Shown: positions 21,591 to 21,917 of the stretch, in pieces | Numbering within the stretch: the first letter of the stretch is position 1 | Layout of the letters: the number at the start of each line of letters is the position of its first letter | Assembly: GCA_036276235.1 (NCBI GenBank) | Contig: DATBDZ010000083.1 | Location: forward strand, 1 to 21,917 | Source: JANWHF01 sp036276235 | GTDB lineage: Bacteria; Planctomycetota; Phycisphaerae; Tepidisphaerales; Tepidisphaeraceae | DNA length: 21,917 nt | Direction: 5' to 3' | Translations under genes and position numbers: made by a program | Notes under the pieces: model-generated | Seen by the model: only the letters and a program-made list of their open reading frames with translations | What the model was told of the DNA's origin: nothing | Databases searched by the model: none

Positions 21591-21917
21591 ATGGCCAAGG
21601 CCACGTTCAGCATCTGGCGCGGGGATAGCAGCGGCGGGAGGACTGTCGATTACACCGCCGACGTTAGTGAAGGCATGGTGGTGCTCGATGCCGTCCATCA
21701 GATCCAGGCGACGCAAGCCAACGATCTGGCTTGCCGCTGGAACTGCAAGGCGGGCAAGTGCGGGTCATGCTCGGCGGAAATCAACGGCAAGCCGCGCCTC
21801 ATGTGCATGACGCGGCTCAGCGATCTGGATCTGAGCCAGCCGGTCACTGTTGAGCCGATGCGCGCGTTTCCTTCGATGCGCGATCTGGTGACGGATGTGT
21901 CGTGGAATTTTGAGGTC
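21591..21917 (+). CDS. sdhB: Succinate dehydrogenase/fumarate reductase iron-sulfur subunit (3' end outside window)
   Basis: The frame starts with the ATG at 21591, after AGGAG at 21576, and is open to the window end (109 residues visible). It contains the N-terminal 2Fe-2S ferredoxin domain: ACRWNCKAGKCGSCSAEING with Cys52, 57, 60 and, later, Cys72 as ligands, spaced as in E. coli SdhB (55, 60, 63, 75), where position 63 is Asp rather than Cys. An extra Cys48 precedes them. RLMCMTR and the following VEPMRAFPSMRDLV are typical of the family. The later 3Fe-4S and 4Fe-4S cysteine groups lie beyond the window. It passes electrons from the flavoprotein to the membrane anchor. Confidence 0.93.
   Translation, partial: MAKATFSIWRGDSSGGRTVDYTADVSEGMVVLDAVHQIQATQANDLACRWNCKAGKCGSCSAEINGKPRLMCMTRLSDLDLSQPVTVEPMRAFPSMRDLVTDVSWNFEV

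Overview
The window is GC-rich bacterial chromosome with no rRNA, tRNA, CRISPR array or recognisable insertion sequence. It looks like a planctomycete, perhaps class Phycisphaerae. The reasons are TPR proteins of the O-GlcNAc-transferase-like type, a membrane M50 peptidase fused to an HlyD-like domain beside a GAF-HlyD protein, several short membrane proteins with a Pro-rich 'PPLEY' N-terminus, and abundant small palindromic repeats. The phylum is an inference from gene content; no marker gene is present.

Left part (1-10.7 kb): the C-terminal end of a small membrane protein (+) faces a run of six minus-strand genes. In order of transcription these are a periplasmic HlyD-like adaptor (10583-9687), a GAF-TM-HlyD protein (9598-7613), a PqqD-like/M50 peptidase/HlyD fusion (7516-5282), a short SecA-like ATPase without the normal C-terminal half (5191-3230), a TPR-glycosyltransferase (3047-1110) and a second TPR protein (1122-472). 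No ABC ATPase or outer-membrane channel is present. I read this as a possible unusual protein-export and modification apparatus, and it is the best candidate in the window for an undescribed system.

Middle part (10.7-16.1 kb): a minimal zincin-type protease (-), a small membrane protein and a radical SAM enzyme resembling the MJ0619/tetraether-synthase group (+), two more small membrane proteins, a nucleotidyltransferase-HD protein (+) and an SDR oxidoreductase (-).

Right part (16.2-21.9 kb): a short accessory patch holds a ribbon-helix-helix gene overlapping a truncated GNAT-like gene, then a small helical protein overlapping a nucleotidyltransferase. Succinate dehydrogenase/fumarate reductase genes follow: a membrane anchor, the flavoprotein and the start of the iron-sulfur subunit. 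They are all on the plus strand but separated by minus-strand toxin-antitoxin-like genes: a BrnT-like/RHH pair between anchor and flavoprotein, and a solitary HicB-like gene plus a 76-bp palindrome between flavoprotein and iron-sulfur subunit.

Repeats are a theme. Two 76-bp near-perfect palindromes lie at 3121 and 21393. A 108-bp palindrome sits in frame inside the glycosyltransferase gene. Simple repetitive patches lie at 5197 and 7523, and smaller GC-rich palindromes elsewhere. No stretch longer than about 250 bp lacks a gene.
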